Shown here: positions 26,140-35,465 of the stretch, piece after piece
Layout of the letters: every line of letters begins with the position of its first letter
Numbering within the stretch: position 1 is the first letter of the stretch
Assembly: GCF_001412595.2 (NCBI RefSeq)
Contig: NZ_CP012640.2
Coordinates: 3,658,001 to 3,722,000, forward strand
Direction: 5' to 3'
Origin: Massilia sp. WG5
GTDB lineage: Bacteria; Pseudomonadota; Gammaproteobacteria; Burkholderiales; Burkholderiaceae_D
DNA length: 64,000 nucleotides
The notes under the pieces: generated by a model
Seen by the model: the letters and a program-made list of their open reading frames with translations, nothing else
Told to the model about the DNA's origin: nothing
Databases searched by the model: none
Position numbers and translations under genes: made by a program

Positions 26140-27288
26140 ATGTCTCTACCCGCACCGAATAGCGACGCGTTGGCCGCGTCCCAAGCCCTGCAGCGCCTGA
26201 TCGCTGCCGAGATCGCCGAACAAGGCGGCGCCATCCCGTTTTCGCGTTTCATGGAGCTCGCGCTGTACGCGCCCAGGCTGGGTTACTACAGCGGCGGCGC
26301 CGCCAAGCTGGGCAGGGACGGCGACTTTACCACCGCGCCCGAGATCAGTCCGCTGTTCGGCGCCACGCTGGCGCGGGCAAGCGCCGCTATTATGGCCCAA
26401 AGTGGCCCCAACATCATCGAATTCGGCGCCGGCACCGGCAAGCTGGCGCGCGACGTCCTGACGGCGCTGCTCGAACTCGGCGTGACCGTCGACAGCTATA
26501 CGATCATCGAACTGTCGGGCGAGCTGCGGGCGCGCCAGCAGGAGGCGCTGAAGGATTTTCCGCAGGTGCGCTGGCTGAACGCCTTCCCCGACGGCTTCCA
26601 GGGCGTCGTGCTGGCCAACGAGGTGCTGGACGCCATGCCGGTCGAGCTGGTCATGAAGGAGGGCGCAGGCTGGACCCGCCAGTACGTCACCATCCATGGC
26701 GGCGCCTTTGCCCTGATCCCGGGCCAGGCGGATGCGGCACTGCTGGAGCAGGTGGCGCGCCAGATCCCGGACTTCGCATCGCTGCAGGACGGCTACCTGA
26801 CCGAGGTGCACCCGGTGGCCTGCGGCTTCATGCGCTCGCTGGCCGAGATGTTCAAGAACGGCAAGGGGGCGGCGCTGCTGTTCGACTACGGCTTCCCGGC
26901 CCACGAATACTATTTCGACGAGCGCAGCAGCGGCACCCTGATGTGCCACTACCGCCACCATGCGCATCCGGACCCGTTCTACCTGCCGGGCCTGCAGGAC
27001 ATCACCGCCCACGTCGACTTCACCGCCATGGCGCTGGCCGCGCAGGATGCCGGGCTGGACGTGCTCGGCTACATGAACCAGGCCTCCTTCCTGCTGGCGG
27101 CCGGCATCGGCGAGCTGCTGCTGCGCACCGATCCCGAGGATGCGCTGCGCTACCTGCCGCAGTCGAAGGCTGTTCAAAAACTGGTGTCGCCGGCCGAGAT
27201 GGGTGAACTGTTCAAGGTGCTGCTGGTCGGTAAAGGCGTGGAGCTCGATCCGGCAATCGTGCGCGCTGATCGTTCTCACAAGCTTTAA
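26140..27288 (+). CDS. SAM-dependent methyltransferase, MidA/NDUFAF7 family
   Basis: 382 residues from ATG 26140; ATG 26122 is a possible alternative. FSRFMELALYAPRLGYYSGG and GDFTTAPEISPLFG are the conserved N-terminal signature. IIEFGAGTGKLARDVL is the SAM-binding motif I; VVLANEVLDAMPVELV and LLFDYGFPAHEYYFDERSSGTLMCHYRH follow. The mitochondrial homologue methylates an arginine in complex I subunit NDUFS2; the bacterial role is not settled. No Shine-Dalgarno is apparent; TACAAT (26128-26133) lies 6 nt upstream, so the mRNA may be leaderless. Confidence 0.9.
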   Translation: MSLPAPNSDALAASQALQRLIAAEIAEQGGAIPFSRFMELALYAPRLGYYSGGAAKLGRDGDFTTAPEISPLFGATLARASAAIMAQSGPNIIEFGAGTGKLARDVLTALLELGVTVDSYTIIELSGELRARQQEALKDFPQVRWLNAFPDGFQGVVLANEVLDAMPVELVMKEGAGWTRQYVTIHGGAFALIPGQADAALLEQVARQIPDFASLQDGYLTEVHPVACGFMRSLAEMFKNGKGAALLFDYGFPAHEYYFDERSSGTLMCHYRHHAHPDPFYLPGLQDITAHVDFTAMALAAQDAGLDVLGYMNQASFLLAAGIGELLLRTDPEDALRYLPQSKAVQKLVSPAEMGELFKVLLVGKGVELDPAIVRADRSHKL

Positions 27289-27335
27289 GATTTTGATATC
27301 TTGCGCGCCGGCTACAAACCCGGCTATGCTGACTC

Positions 27336-28292
27336 ATGGCCAAAATCCACACTCACTATGACAACCTGAAGGTGTCGCGTCATGCGCCGCAGGAAGTCAT
27401 TCGTGCGGCCTACAAGGCGCTGAGCCAGAAATACCATCCTGACAAGAACCCGGGCGACGAACGCGCCGCTCGCATCATGGCGATCGTCAATACCGCCTAC
27501 AACATCCTGTCCGACCCCATGCGCCGCAAGGAGCACGACGACTGGATCGCCTCGGAGGAATGGGAAGTCGAGTGGCTGGAAGGCAGCCATGGCGAGGACG
27601 GCCGCGAGAAGGCGCGCGGCGAAGCGCACTGGGAACCGCGCCAGGTCGAGGCGCCGGCGCGCTGGCGCTTCCTGCTCGCGCCGCGCTGGTGGGGCGGCAT
27701 GCTGGCCTTTTTTGCGGCCGGGGTGGTGCTGACCGTGCTGTTCGTCGATCCGCCCCGGGTATTGCCGGCCGCCCTGGCCTGGGGCGGCAAGCCGCCCTCG
27801 GCCAGCGCCAGCGCCCCGAATTCCCCGCCCGATCCGCTGGGCGCCGATACCAGCAACGACGGTTGGGCCCGCCCGGCGGGCCAGGCCGATGCCCCGCCCG
27901 ACATCAAGGCCCTTGCCGTGACCCAGCTGGTGGTGCCGGCGCGGGCGCCGGATTGCGATACCGACCTGCAGAGCCAGGTCTCGCCGAACGGCGACCCGTG
28001 GCCGGCCCAGTCCGGCTATATCGACAGCTTCCCGGTCGGTAACCAGGGCGAGGAAATGCAGATCCTGGTCGACAACAGCGGCAATCCCTCGCCGGTGCTG
28101 GTCAAGATCTACGACCTGGACCGCCGCTCGAACGTGCGCCACGTCTATGTGCTGGGGCGCGCCAAGTTCCTGATCGACAAGCTCTCGGCCGGCAAGTACG
28201 AGGTGCGCTACCAGAACATCCTGATCGGCGCCTCGCGCAGCGAGTGCGCGAATGGCCGCCGGGCTTCTCTCCGCCAGGCGGCCGCCCGCTGA
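27336..28292 (+). CDS. J-domain membrane-anchored protein
   Basis: 318 residues. A J domain spans residues 1-70 with helix II/III loop HPD in QKYHPDKNPGD; it should stimulate a DnaK ATPase. A single membrane segment (WWGGMLAFFAAGVVLTVLFV, about residues 115-135) follows, then a Pro/Ala/Ser linker and a C-terminal domain (about 205-310) with two cysteines and a beta-rich segment FLIDKLSAGKYEVRYQNILIG. The J domain would be cytosolic and the C-terminus periplasmic if the segment crosses the membrane. TATGCT 5 nt before the ATG (27325-27330) with TTGCGC 18 bp further is a possible leaderless promoter. Confidence 0.85.
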   Translation: MAKIHTHYDNLKVSRHAPQEVIRAAYKALSQKYHPDKNPGDERAARIMAIVNTAYNILSDPMRRKEHDDWIASEEWEVEWLEGSHGEDGREKARGEAHWEPRQVEAPARWRFLLAPRWWGGMLAFFAAGVVLTVLFVDPPRVLPAALAWGGKPPSASASAPNSPPDPLGADTSNDGWARPAGQADAPPDIKALAVTQLVVPARAPDCDTDLQSQVSPNGDPWPAQSGYIDSFPVGNQGEEMQILVDNSGNPSPVLVKIYDLDRRSNVRHVYVLGRAKFLIDKLSAGKYEVRYQNILIGASRSECANGRRASLRQAAAR

Positions 28293-28307
28293 GGAGTGTG
28301 GTTTTCT

Positions 28308-28324
28308 GCGACACTTCGTGTCGC
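28308..28324 (+). terminator. hairpin after the J-domain gene, weak terminator
   Basis: GCGACAC-TTC-GTGTCGC is a 7 bp perfect stem 15 bp after the stop codon. No U tract follows, so it may be an mRNA 3' stabiliser rather than an intrinsic terminator. Confidence 0.4.
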
Positions 28325-28439
28325 CGCTCAGCCGTGAGTAAGTATTTTGTTCCCTGGACGTAATATACTCGGACAGCCGCGGGCCCATGCAGCCTGCCGG
28401 CCCATGCCCAACGCAGGCTGATACGGAAAAAACCGGGAT

Positions 28440-30065
28440 ATGAACGAACTAGACGGGCTGACCGCCCTGATCATCGAGCCGCATGCCGGGATGCGCGCGA
28501 CGATCCATAACATGCTGACAATGTGTGGCTTGAGCAAGGTCGACCATGCCGGCAGTTCCAACCAGGCGGTCAAGCACGTCGGGATGAAGCAGTACGACCT
28601 GGTGCTGTGCGAATACGCGCTGGATGGCGGCCAGGACGGCCAGCAATTGCTCGAGGATTTGCGCCACCACAAGCTGATGCCGCTGGCGACCATGTTCTTC
28701 ATGGTGACGGCCGAAGGCGACTACGGCAAGGTCGTCAGCGCCGCCGAGCTCGCGCCCACCGACTACATCCTGAAGCCCTTCACCGCCGACCGCCTGCTCG
28801 AGCGCATCGCCCGCGCGCTGGACAAGCGCAACGTGTTCCTGCCCGTGTACGAACTGATGGAGTCGGGCAGCCAGCGCGAAGCGATCGAGGCCTGCATCGA
28901 GGGCGAGGAAAAGCATCCGCGCCATGCGATCGACTTCATGCGCCTGCGCGCCGAGCTGCACATCTTCCTCGGCGAGGCCGACCAGGCCGAGCCGATCTAC
29001 CGGCGCCTGATCGAAGCCAAGGCGATCGCCTGGGCGCGCCTGGGCCTGGCCAAGACCCTGTTCCTGCGCGAGCGCTTCCCCGAAGCCCAGGAGATGCTGG
29101 AAGACCTGGTCCGGACCAACAAGAACTTCGTCGACGCCTACGACTGGCTGGCCCGCACCCACGAAGCGGCCGGCGCGCTGGACAAGGCCCAGGCGGTGCT
29201 GGGCGATGCCGTCGCGGTGTCGCCGCATGCGGTGCGGCGCCTGCGCAAGCTGGGCGAGACCGCGCTCGAGGCCGGCGACCACGACACCGCCGAGAAGGTC
29301 CTGAAGCAGGTCGTCAGCAAGGCCAAGTACTCGGAATTCCGCGATCCGCAAGACCATCTGCGCCTGGTGCAGACCCTGGTGCGCAAGGGCGACCCGGTGC
29401 AGGCGGCGGCCGTGATCCGCGACCTCGACAAGTCGATGGCCTTCCAGAAGGGCACCGCGCTGTGCAGCGCGATCGCTTCCAGCATGGTCCATGAATACAC
29501 CGGCAACGAGCCGCGCCTGAACGAATCCCTGCTGGCCGCGCTGGCCGCCAGCAAGGAAGCGCCCGTACTGGCGCCGGACCTGAAGCTGGAACTGGCGCGG
29601 GTGGCGATCGAGAACGGGATGGAAGAGGGCGCGGCCGAGGTGATGCGCGAAGTGATGCGCAACGCCCGGAACAGCGCCGCCATGGGCCGGGCGATGGCGG
29701 TGTTCGAGAAGGCCGGCCATGCCGACCTGGCCCAGCAGCTGGCGCGCGAAAGCCGCCAGCAGGTGGTCGACCTGGTCGCCAGCGGCGCCGCCAGGGCGAA
29801 GGAAGGCGACTTCAAGGGCGCGGTGTCGATGATGCAGGAAGCGGTCGCCAAGCTGCCGGACAACCCGCAGGTGGCGTTCAACGCGGCCCTGGCGGTGCTG
29901 AAGGCCCTCGACAACGGCGGCTGGGACGAGCGCCTCGGCCGGCAGGCGATCGCCTACATCGGCGCGGTGCGCCGCCTCGACCCGCTCAACCCGAAGCTGC
30001 CGGCGCTGGCCGGCCTGCACCAGACGGTGCTCAGGAAATACAACAAGGGTCCGAAAAGAACATGA
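28440..30065 (+). CDS. receiver-like domain with TPR repeats, phosphosite changed to Glu
   Basis: 541 residues. Residues 5-125 fold as a receiver domain (ALIIEPHAGMR, YDLVLCEYALDGGQDG, FMVTAEG, YILKPFT). In the usual protein of this family the phosphoacceptor Asp sits in a CDYNL stretch; here it is Glu58 (CEY), and the acidic pocket is E13-P14 rather than E-D. Thr90 and Lys112 are kept. The rest is helical, with TPR-like repeats (LGLAKTLFLRERFPEAQEML; LRKLGETALEAGDHDTAEKVL). It likely acts as a phosphorylation-independent scaffold. It overlaps the HDOD gene by 4 bp (ATGA), indicating translational coupling. Possible -10 TATACT at 28364-28369. Confidence 0.85.
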   Translation: MNELDGLTALIIEPHAGMRATIHNMLTMCGLSKVDHAGSSNQAVKHVGMKQYDLVLCEYALDGGQDGQQLLEDLRHHKLMPLATMFFMVTAEGDYGKVVSAAELAPTDYILKPFTADRLLERIARALDKRNVFLPVYELMESGSQREAIEACIEGEEKHPRHAIDFMRLRAELHIFLGEADQAEPIYRRLIEAKAIAWARLGLAKTLFLRERFPEAQEMLEDLVRTNKNFVDAYDWLARTHEAAGALDKAQAVLGDAVAVSPHAVRRLRKLGETALEAGDHDTAEKVLKQVVSKAKYSEFRDPQDHLRLVQTLVRKGDPVQAAAVIRDLDKSMAFQKGTALCSAIASSMVHEYTGNEPRLNESLLAALAASKEAPVLAPDLKLELARVAIENGMEEGAAEVMREVMRNARNSAAMGRAMAVFEKAGHADLAQQLARESRQQVVDLVASGAARAKEGDFKGAVSMMQEAVAKLPDNPQVAFNAALAVLKALDNGGWDERLGRQAIAYIGAVRRLDPLNPKLPALAGLHQTVLRKYNKGPKRT

Positions 30066-31636
30066 AAGCAGTACCCCCAGCAGCGCCGGCGACGACAGAG
30101 GTCCCGGACGCCGTGGCGACGGACCGCCGGCGTGTGCGCGCCGCGCTCCTGAATAAAGTCTGCGGCGACGAAGACATGTTCGCGCTCGGCAGCTCGGTCG
30201 CGCGCGTGGTGCAGATGGCGTCCTCGGACGACGAAGGCACCCATGCGCTGGCCTATTACGTGCTGTCCGACGTCGCGCTCACCCAGCGCATCCTGCGCCT
30301 GGCGAACACCGTCAAGTACCGTACCGCCTCCGGCACCGCCGTCACCACGATCTCGCGCGCCATTTCGCTGCTCGGCTTCGACAACGTCAAGACCACCGCG
30401 CTGGCGATGCTGCTGGTGGACGCGCTGGCCAGCAGCGAACATGCGTGGAGCGTGCGGCTCGAGCTGGAAGCATCGCTGTGCGCCAGCCTGGTCGGGCGAG
30501 AGATGGCGCGCCACAGCTTTTACCAGGGCGCCGAGGAGGCCTCGATCGGGGCCCTGTTCAAGAACCTGGGGCCGCTGCTGGTGGCCTCCCACGAGCACGA
30601 GCGCTACCGCGAGATCGGGGCCCTGGTCGCGGCCGGCAGGCACAAGCTCGGCCAGGCGGCCCAGATGATCCTCGGCTGCAGCTACGACGCGCTGTCCGAG
30701 GCCGTGCTGGGCGAATGGAAGATCCCGGACGTGATCATGCGCGCCCAGCGCCCGCTGCCCGAGGGGGCGCTGAAGGTGGCGCTCAACCGCGGCGAATGGA
30801 TGCGCCAGGTGGCTTCGTTCAGCCTGGACGTGGCGCGCCTGCTGGCGAAATCCGGCGATCCGGCCGGCACCCCGGAAGCGCAGGCGCTGCTGGAACGCTA
30901 CGGCCATGCGCTGAACCTCGACGGCCAGCAGCTCGACGAGCTGTTCGGCGCGGTGGCCCGCGAGATGACCTGCCTGCTGGAGAGCATGAACCTGGAGCCG
31001 GTGCGCCGCCGCGAAGAACCCGACGGCGACGGCCTGCCCAACGTGCTGCTGCTGGCGACCCTCGGCTCCGGCGAGGAAGAGCAGGGCAACTACCCGAGCG
31101 GCAAGCCGAAGAATGCGCGCGAGCTGCTGCTGGCCGGGGTGCAGGATGTGACCCAGATGCGCGCCTCCGGCCGGCACAAGGTCAACGACGTGGTGCTGGC
31201 CGTGCTGGAGACCCTGTACACGGCGCTGGGCTTCCGCTTCGCCACCGTGGCCCTGAAGGACGTGCGCAGCGGCCAGTACCGCGCCCGCGTGTCCTTCGGC
31301 GCCGACAAGTCCGCGACCCAGGCGGGGTTTGCCTTCCCGGCCGCAACGGGAAATGCAGGCAGCCGTGACCTGTTCTTGCTGGCGATGGCGAACAATGCCG
31401 ACCTGATGATCTCGGACGCCGCCAGTCCGAAGATCCGCGACCTGCTGCCGGCCTGGCACCGCCAGCTGCTGCCGGACGCGAAGAGCTTCATCGTGCTGCC
31501 GCTGGTGGTGGGCCAGGCCCAGCTGGGCCTGTTCTACGCCGACCGCGTCCAGACCGCGCCGGAAGGCGTGCCGCCGGACGAAACCTCGCTGATCAAGGCG
31601 CTCAAGGGTCAGGTACTGGCTGCGCTTGCGCCCTGA
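30062..31636 (+). CDS. HDOD domain protein with C-terminal GAF-like region
   Basis: 524 residues. The HDOD domain (about 20-240) has LSDVALTQRILRLANTVKY, TTISRAISLLGFDNVKTTAL, a helix with GREMARHSFYQGAEEASI and LFKNLGPLLVAS, matching the family of catalytically inactive HD-related signalling domains. Residues about 360-520 (VLAVLETLYTALGFRFATVAL, SFIVLPLVVGQAQLGLFYADR) look like a GAF domain. HDOD proteins regulate motility, type IV pili or c-di-GMP networks. It is coupled to the receiver-TPR gene upstream and its last 35 bp overlap the convergent GGDEF-EAL gene. Confidence 0.88.
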   Translation: MKAVPPAAPATTEVPDAVATDRRRVRAALLNKVCGDEDMFALGSSVARVVQMASSDDEGTHALAYYVLSDVALTQRILRLANTVKYRTASGTAVTTISRAISLLGFDNVKTTALAMLLVDALASSEHAWSVRLELEASLCASLVGREMARHSFYQGAEEASIGALFKNLGPLLVASHEHERYREIGALVAAGRHKLGQAAQMILGCSYDALSEAVLGEWKIPDVIMRAQRPLPEGALKVALNRGEWMRQVASFSLDVARLLAKSGDPAGTPEAQALLERYGHALNLDGQQLDELFGAVAREMTCLLESMNLEPVRRREEPDGDGLPNVLLLATLGSGEEEQGNYPSGKPKNARELLLAGVQDVTQMRASGRHKVNDVVLAVLETLYTALGFRFATVALKDVRSGQYRARVSFGADKSATQAGFAFPAATGNAGSRDLFLLAMANNADLMISDAASPKIRDLLPAWHRQLLPDAKSFIVLPLVVGQAQLGLFYADRVQTAPEGVPPDETSLIKALKGQVLAALAP

Positions 31637-34600
31637 CGAAGTCGCCGAACTCGCGCGCCGGCATCGGCCGGCCGAACAGGAAACCCTGGGCTTCGTCGCT
31701 GTGCTTGTCGCGCAGGAAGCCCCATTGGGCCTCGGTCTCGACCCCTTCCGCCACCACCGACAGCCCCAGCGAATGCGCCAGCCCGATCGTCGCGCCGACG
31801 ATCGCGGCGTCGTTCGGATCGTTCTCGATGTCCTTCACGAAGCCGCGGTCGATCTTGATGCGGTCGATCGCGAACAGCTTCAGGTAGGCCAGCGAGGAGT
31901 AGCCGGTGCCGAAGTCGTCGATCGCCAGCTTGAAGCCGCGCGCGCGCAGCTGGCGCAGCAGGGCGCGGGTATTTTCCGGATCGCGCATGGCGGCCGTCTC
32001 GGTGATCTCCAGCTCCAGCCGCGAGGGGTCGATCGGATGCTGGGCCAGCAGCTGGTCCAGGCGCGCGAGCAGGGAGCCGCCGCCGAACTGGCGCGCCGAC
32101 AGGTTGACCGCCAGGCGCAGCCCGCCGAGTCCCTCGCGCTGCCACTCGGCCAGCAGGGCCATGGCGCGCCCCAGCACCCAGTCGCCGAGCGGCAGGATCA
32201 GGCCGGACTCCTCGGCGATCGGAATGAAGCGGCTCGGCTCGATGCTGCCCAGCTCGGGGTCGTGCCAGCGCAGCAGGGCTTCGGCGCCGATCACGCGCCC
32301 GGTGTCGAGCGCGACCTGGGCCTGCAGGTGGACTTCGAAGCCACCGTTCTCGAGCGCCGCCCACATCCGGTTTTCCAGCATCAGGTGCTCGTGGGTGGCG
32401 GCGTTCATGGCCGGCGAGAAGAAGCGGAAATTGCCGCGCCCGTCGCGCTTGGCGGCGTACATCGCCATGTCGGCATGCCGCACCAGGGTGTCGGCATCCT
32501 CGCCATCCTCCGGGAACAGGGCCACGCCCACGCTGGCGCCGCTGTGCGCGGTGATGCCGTTCAGGTAGTAGGGCTGCTGCAGCGACTCGACCAGGCGCAC
32601 CGCCACCGTGGTCACGCTGTCCGGCGTCAGCGGGCCGCCCAGCACGATGATGAATTCGTCGCCGCCCAGGCGCGCCAGGGTGTCGACGTCGCGCAGCAGG
32701 TCCTTCATGCGCGTGCTGGCGCCGATCAGCAGCTGGTCGCCGGCCTGGTGGCCGAGCGAATCGTTGATCTTCTTGAAATGGTCGAGGTCGATGAACAGCA
32801 CCGCCAGCGGCAGGTTCGAGCGGCGCGCCTGGGCCAGCTGCTGCTCCAGCCGGACACCGAGCGCGGCGCGGTTCTCCAGGCCGGTCAGCGGATCGTGGTG
32901 GGCCAGGCGGTGGATGTCGGCCTGCGAGCGGTGCTGCTCGGTCAGGTCGCGCAGGATGCAGACATACAGCCGCTCGCCGGGCAGGTCCACCTGCGAGACC
33001 GACACCGCCAGCGGGAACGGTTCGGCGCGCGCGTCGATGCCGTCGAGCTCGCGCCCGTCGGGCGGTTCCCCGGCCAGGCGCGCCAGCAGTGCGGCGCCGT
33101 CTTCCTCGCCGGCGCCCGGCACCAGGGTGGTGAAGTCGAGGCCTGGCAGGTGGGCCTGGGGATAGCCGAACAGCGCTGCGGTGGCCGGGTTGGCCGACAG
33201 CACGACGCCGCCCGCATCGACGGTGACGATGGCGTCGCCGGCATTGTCGAGGATGGCCTGCAGGCGCGCTTCGCGGTCACGCAGGCGCGCGGTGCGATCC
33301 AGCACCTTGGCTTCGATCGCGGCGCGCTCGCCGCTGGTCAGCAGCAGCATCGCGCCCAGCAGCGCGGTCAGGAGTAGGCCGGCGGTCAGCACGGTCCAGC
33401 TGGCGACGCCGCGCTGTTCTTCCATATAGGCGGCGGTCGGGGAAAAGCGCAGTGCATAGCTGCGCCCGCCGAATGAGAGTGTGACCCGGTAGTCGGTGCG
33501 CGCGGCGCGGCGCCGGATGTCGCCGGTCAGCACGCGCGGCGTCGCATCCGTGATGTCGGCCAGGCTGAGGTCGAAACCGCCGAAGCCGCTGTGCCGCACC
33601 GCCTGGTCGATGAAGGCGTGTGCATCCAGCACCAGGGCCAGCAGGCCGAGCGGCTGCTGGCCCGGCTCGCCGACCGCGCGGAACAGCACGATGCCGGTGC
33701 CGGCGCCATTCGCGAGGTCGAGCGGCGGGGTCGCCAGCGCCCGGGTGCTTTGCAGGGCGCGCTGCGCCGTTTCGGCGCGTCCGGGGGCGGTCAGGAAGTC
33801 CATCCCGCGCAGGAAGCCGAGGGTGGGCGGCCAGATGTACAGCATCGGCAGGTAGAGATCGCGCTCGCCGGCTGGATGCAGCGTGCGCTCCAGGCCCAGA
33901 TCGCGCAGGCCGGTAAAGGCCGGGTCGACTTCGGTGCGGACCCAGTTCTCGAAGGCGCGCCGTTCGCTGCGCGTCACCGGCACCATCCAGTTGACGCCGA
34001 CGATGTCGCTGCGCCCGTCGACATAGCCCCGGGCGATGCGCAGGAATTTTTCGCGCGCCATGTACTTTTCGTCGGCGCCGAGGGTGCGCGCGAAGGTGCT
34101 GACGAAGCGCTCATGCTCGTTCAGCTCGGCCTGCAGGCCGTCGGCCACCTGCTGGGCTTTCAGGAGATAGGGCTGCAGGTGCTGCTGGGTCTCCCAGCTC
34201 ACGGCCTGTTCGTACACCGCCACCACGGCGCCCGCCGCCAGCACCAGCGGCACCGCGACCACCGGGGCGCGCTGCCGCCACAGTGCGCGCGGGCGCCCGC
34301 AGGCGATCCATACCAGCGGCGAGGCGAGCAGCACGCCGATGGTGTCGCCGGCCCACCAGTTGATCCAGTTCGCCCAGCGGTCGGCGGCCGGGATCAGCCC
34401 CAGCCAGTACAGGGCGGAGACGCTGATGCTGGCGTTGATCAGGCAGACGGCCGGCGTCAGCGCCAGGAAGCGGCCGACGTCGCGCGCCGAGTCGAGGGCA
34501 GGGCGCACCAGGCGCCGGAACCAGCTGGCGCCGAGCCAGGCCTGCAGCACCGAGCCGACGGTGGTGATGACGGTGATGGCGATGGCAGGGCTGCGCGCGG

Positions 34601-34859
34601 CATTCGGGCCCAGCCAGGTGCCGGGCAGGTGCAGCAGCGCGGCGCCGAGCGCGATGGCGGGCAGCACGCGCCAGCCGGCGGTGACGGTCAGCGCGAAGCC
34701 GACCCCGGCGGGAATGAAGACCGGCGTGGCATAGCCGGACGGCAGATCGAGCAGGTCGCTGACGAAGCGCATCGCGACATAGACGCCGACGATCGCCAGG
34801 CTGGCCAGCAGAAGCTGTGGCCATTCCCAACGGGCTTTTCCTGCTGGTATGCGCGCCAT
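31602..34859 (-). CDS. MASE1-CHASE-PAS-GGDEF-EAL c-di-GMP protein
   Basis: 1085 residues, minus strand. About eight membrane segments at 1-215 with MASE1-type motifs (PAGVGFALTVTAGWRVLPAIALG, NWWAGDTIGVLLASPL region), a periplasmic CHASE domain (about 225-430; VVGVNW-like DIVGVNWMVPVTRSER), another membrane helix near 480, a PAS domain (about 525-640), GGDEF (LARLGGDEFIIVLGG) and EAL (VIGAEALLRWHDPE, then DDFGTGYSSLAYLK and KIDRGFVKDI). Both catalytic signatures are intact, so it may synthesise or degrade c-di-GMP; the balance cannot be told from sequence. SD GAGGAAGAGG precedes ATG 34859. Its 3' end overlaps the HDOD gene by 35 bp. Confidence 0.93.
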   Translation of the reverse strand: MARIPAGKARWEWPQLLLASLAIVGVYVAMRFVSDLLDLPSGYATPVFIPAGVGFALTVTAGWRVLPAIALGAALLHLPGTWLGPNAARSPAIAITVITTVGSVLQAWLGASWFRRLVRPALDSARDVGRFLALTPAVCLINASISVSALYWLGLIPAADRWANWINWWAGDTIGVLLASPLVWIACGRPRALWRQRAPVVAVPLVLAAGAVVAVYEQAVSWETQQHLQPYLLKAQQVADGLQAELNEHERFVSTFARTLGADEKYMAREKFLRIARGYVDGRSDIVGVNWMVPVTRSERRAFENWVRTEVDPAFTGLRDLGLERTLHPAGERDLYLPMLYIWPPTLGFLRGMDFLTAPGRAETAQRALQSTRALATPPLDLANGAGTGIVLFRAVGEPGQQPLGLLALVLDAHAFIDQAVRHSGFGGFDLSLADITDATPRVLTGDIRRRAARTDYRVTLSFGGRSYALRFSPTAAYMEEQRGVASWTVLTAGLLLTALLGAMLLLTSGERAAIEAKVLDRTARLRDREARLQAILDNAGDAIVTVDAGGVVLSANPATAALFGYPQAHLPGLDFTTLVPGAGEEDGAALLARLAGEPPDGRELDGIDARAEPFPLAVSVSQVDLPGERLYVCILRDLTEQHRSQADIHRLAHHDPLTGLENRAALGVRLEQQLAQARRSNLPLAVLFIDLDHFKKINDSLGHQAGDQLLIGASTRMKDLLRDVDTLARLGGDEFIIVLGGPLTPDSVTTVAVRLVESLQQPYYLNGITAHSGASVGVALFPEDGEDADTLVRHADMAMYAAKRDGRGNFRFFSPAMNAATHEHLMLENRMWAALENGGFEVHLQAQVALDTGRVIGAEALLRWHDPELGSIEPSRFIPIAEESGLILPLGDWVLGRAMALLAEWQREGLGGLRLAVNLSARQFGGGSLLARLDQLLAQHPIDPSRLELEITETAAMRDPENTRALLRQLRARGFKLAIDDFGTGYSSLAYLKLFAIDRIKIDRGFVKDIENDPNDAAIVGATIGLAHSLGLSVVAEGVETEAQWGFLRDKHSDEAQGFLFGRPMPAREFGDFVRAQAQPVPDP

Positions 34860-34960
34860 GCCTCTTCCTCTGGGTTTGCGCCAGTCTAGCCGCTCCCGTA
34901 AATACTTGGCGCATTAGTTGCACCCTGCAACCGCCTTGCAAAGATAGTTGCAAAGAACCC

Positions 34961-34989
34961 TTGCGGACTTGCGGTTGGGTCGCTACAAT
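34961..34989 (+). promoter_or_regulatory. promoter P1 of the tRNA-tuf operon
   Basis: TTGCGG (34961-34966), 17 bp, TACAAT (34984-34989). Upstream there is an inverted repeat TTGCA-CCC-TGCAA (34918-34930) and two copies of TTGCAAAG (34936-34943, 34948-34955) with 12 bp period. Confidence 0.6.
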
Positions 34990-35044
34990 CACGCCCCGAA
35001 GCAACGACACTATGTGAGTCAGATCAGTTCTGATGAAACAATAG

Positions 35045-35073
35045 TTGACAGTAGTTTGTCCGTGCTTCATACT
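35045..35073 (+). promoter_or_regulatory. promoter P2 of the tRNA-tuf operon
   Basis: Perfect -35 TTGACA (35045-35050), 17 bp spacer, -10 CATACT (35068-35073). Transcription would begin a few bases before the tRNA-Tyr 5' end at 35088. Tandem promoters are usual for stable-RNA operons. Confidence 0.75.
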
Positions 35074-35087
35074 CTGCGGTTCTTCGC

Positions 35088-35172
35088 GGTGGGGTGGCCG
35101 AGTGGTTAAAGGCAGCAGACTGTAAATCTGCCCTCTCTGAGTACGCTGGTTCGAATCCAGCCCCCACCACCA
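35088..35172 (+). tRNA. tRNA-Tyr (GTA)
   Basis: 85 nt, class II tRNA with a long variable arm. Acceptor stem GGTGGGG pairs with CCCCACC; the anticodon loop reads CTGTAAA with anticodon GTA; GGTTCGAATCC forms the T arm; A and CCA (35170-35172) are encoded. First gene of the tRNA-tuf operon. Confidence 0.95.
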
Positions 35173-35222
35173 AATGCGTTGATCGTGAAGTCGAATCGAA
35201 GTTGAGTTGAGAAGTGCCTCGT

Positions 35223-35296
35223 GCGGGTGTAGCTCAATGGTAGAGCTGAAGCCTTCCAAGCTTATGACGAGGGTTCGATTCCCTTCACCCGCTCCA
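35223..35296 (+). tRNA. tRNA-Gly (TCC)
   Basis: 74 nt. Acceptor GCGGGTG pairs with CACCCGC; D arm AGCTCAATGGTAGAGCT; anticodon loop CTTCCAA with anticodon TCC; T arm GGGTTCGATTCCC; CCA encoded. Between tRNA-Tyr and tRNA-Thr. Confidence 0.95.
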
Positions 35297-35307
35297 GTTT
35301 CAAATAA

Positions 35308-35382
<75 letters not shown>

Positions 35383-35465
35383 GAATTTAAAACGGCAGTC
35401 AGCTGTACCCGACCGTCAGACGTGCCTGGTAATTTCAAACATCGTTAGGATCTTAGGAGTCAAGA

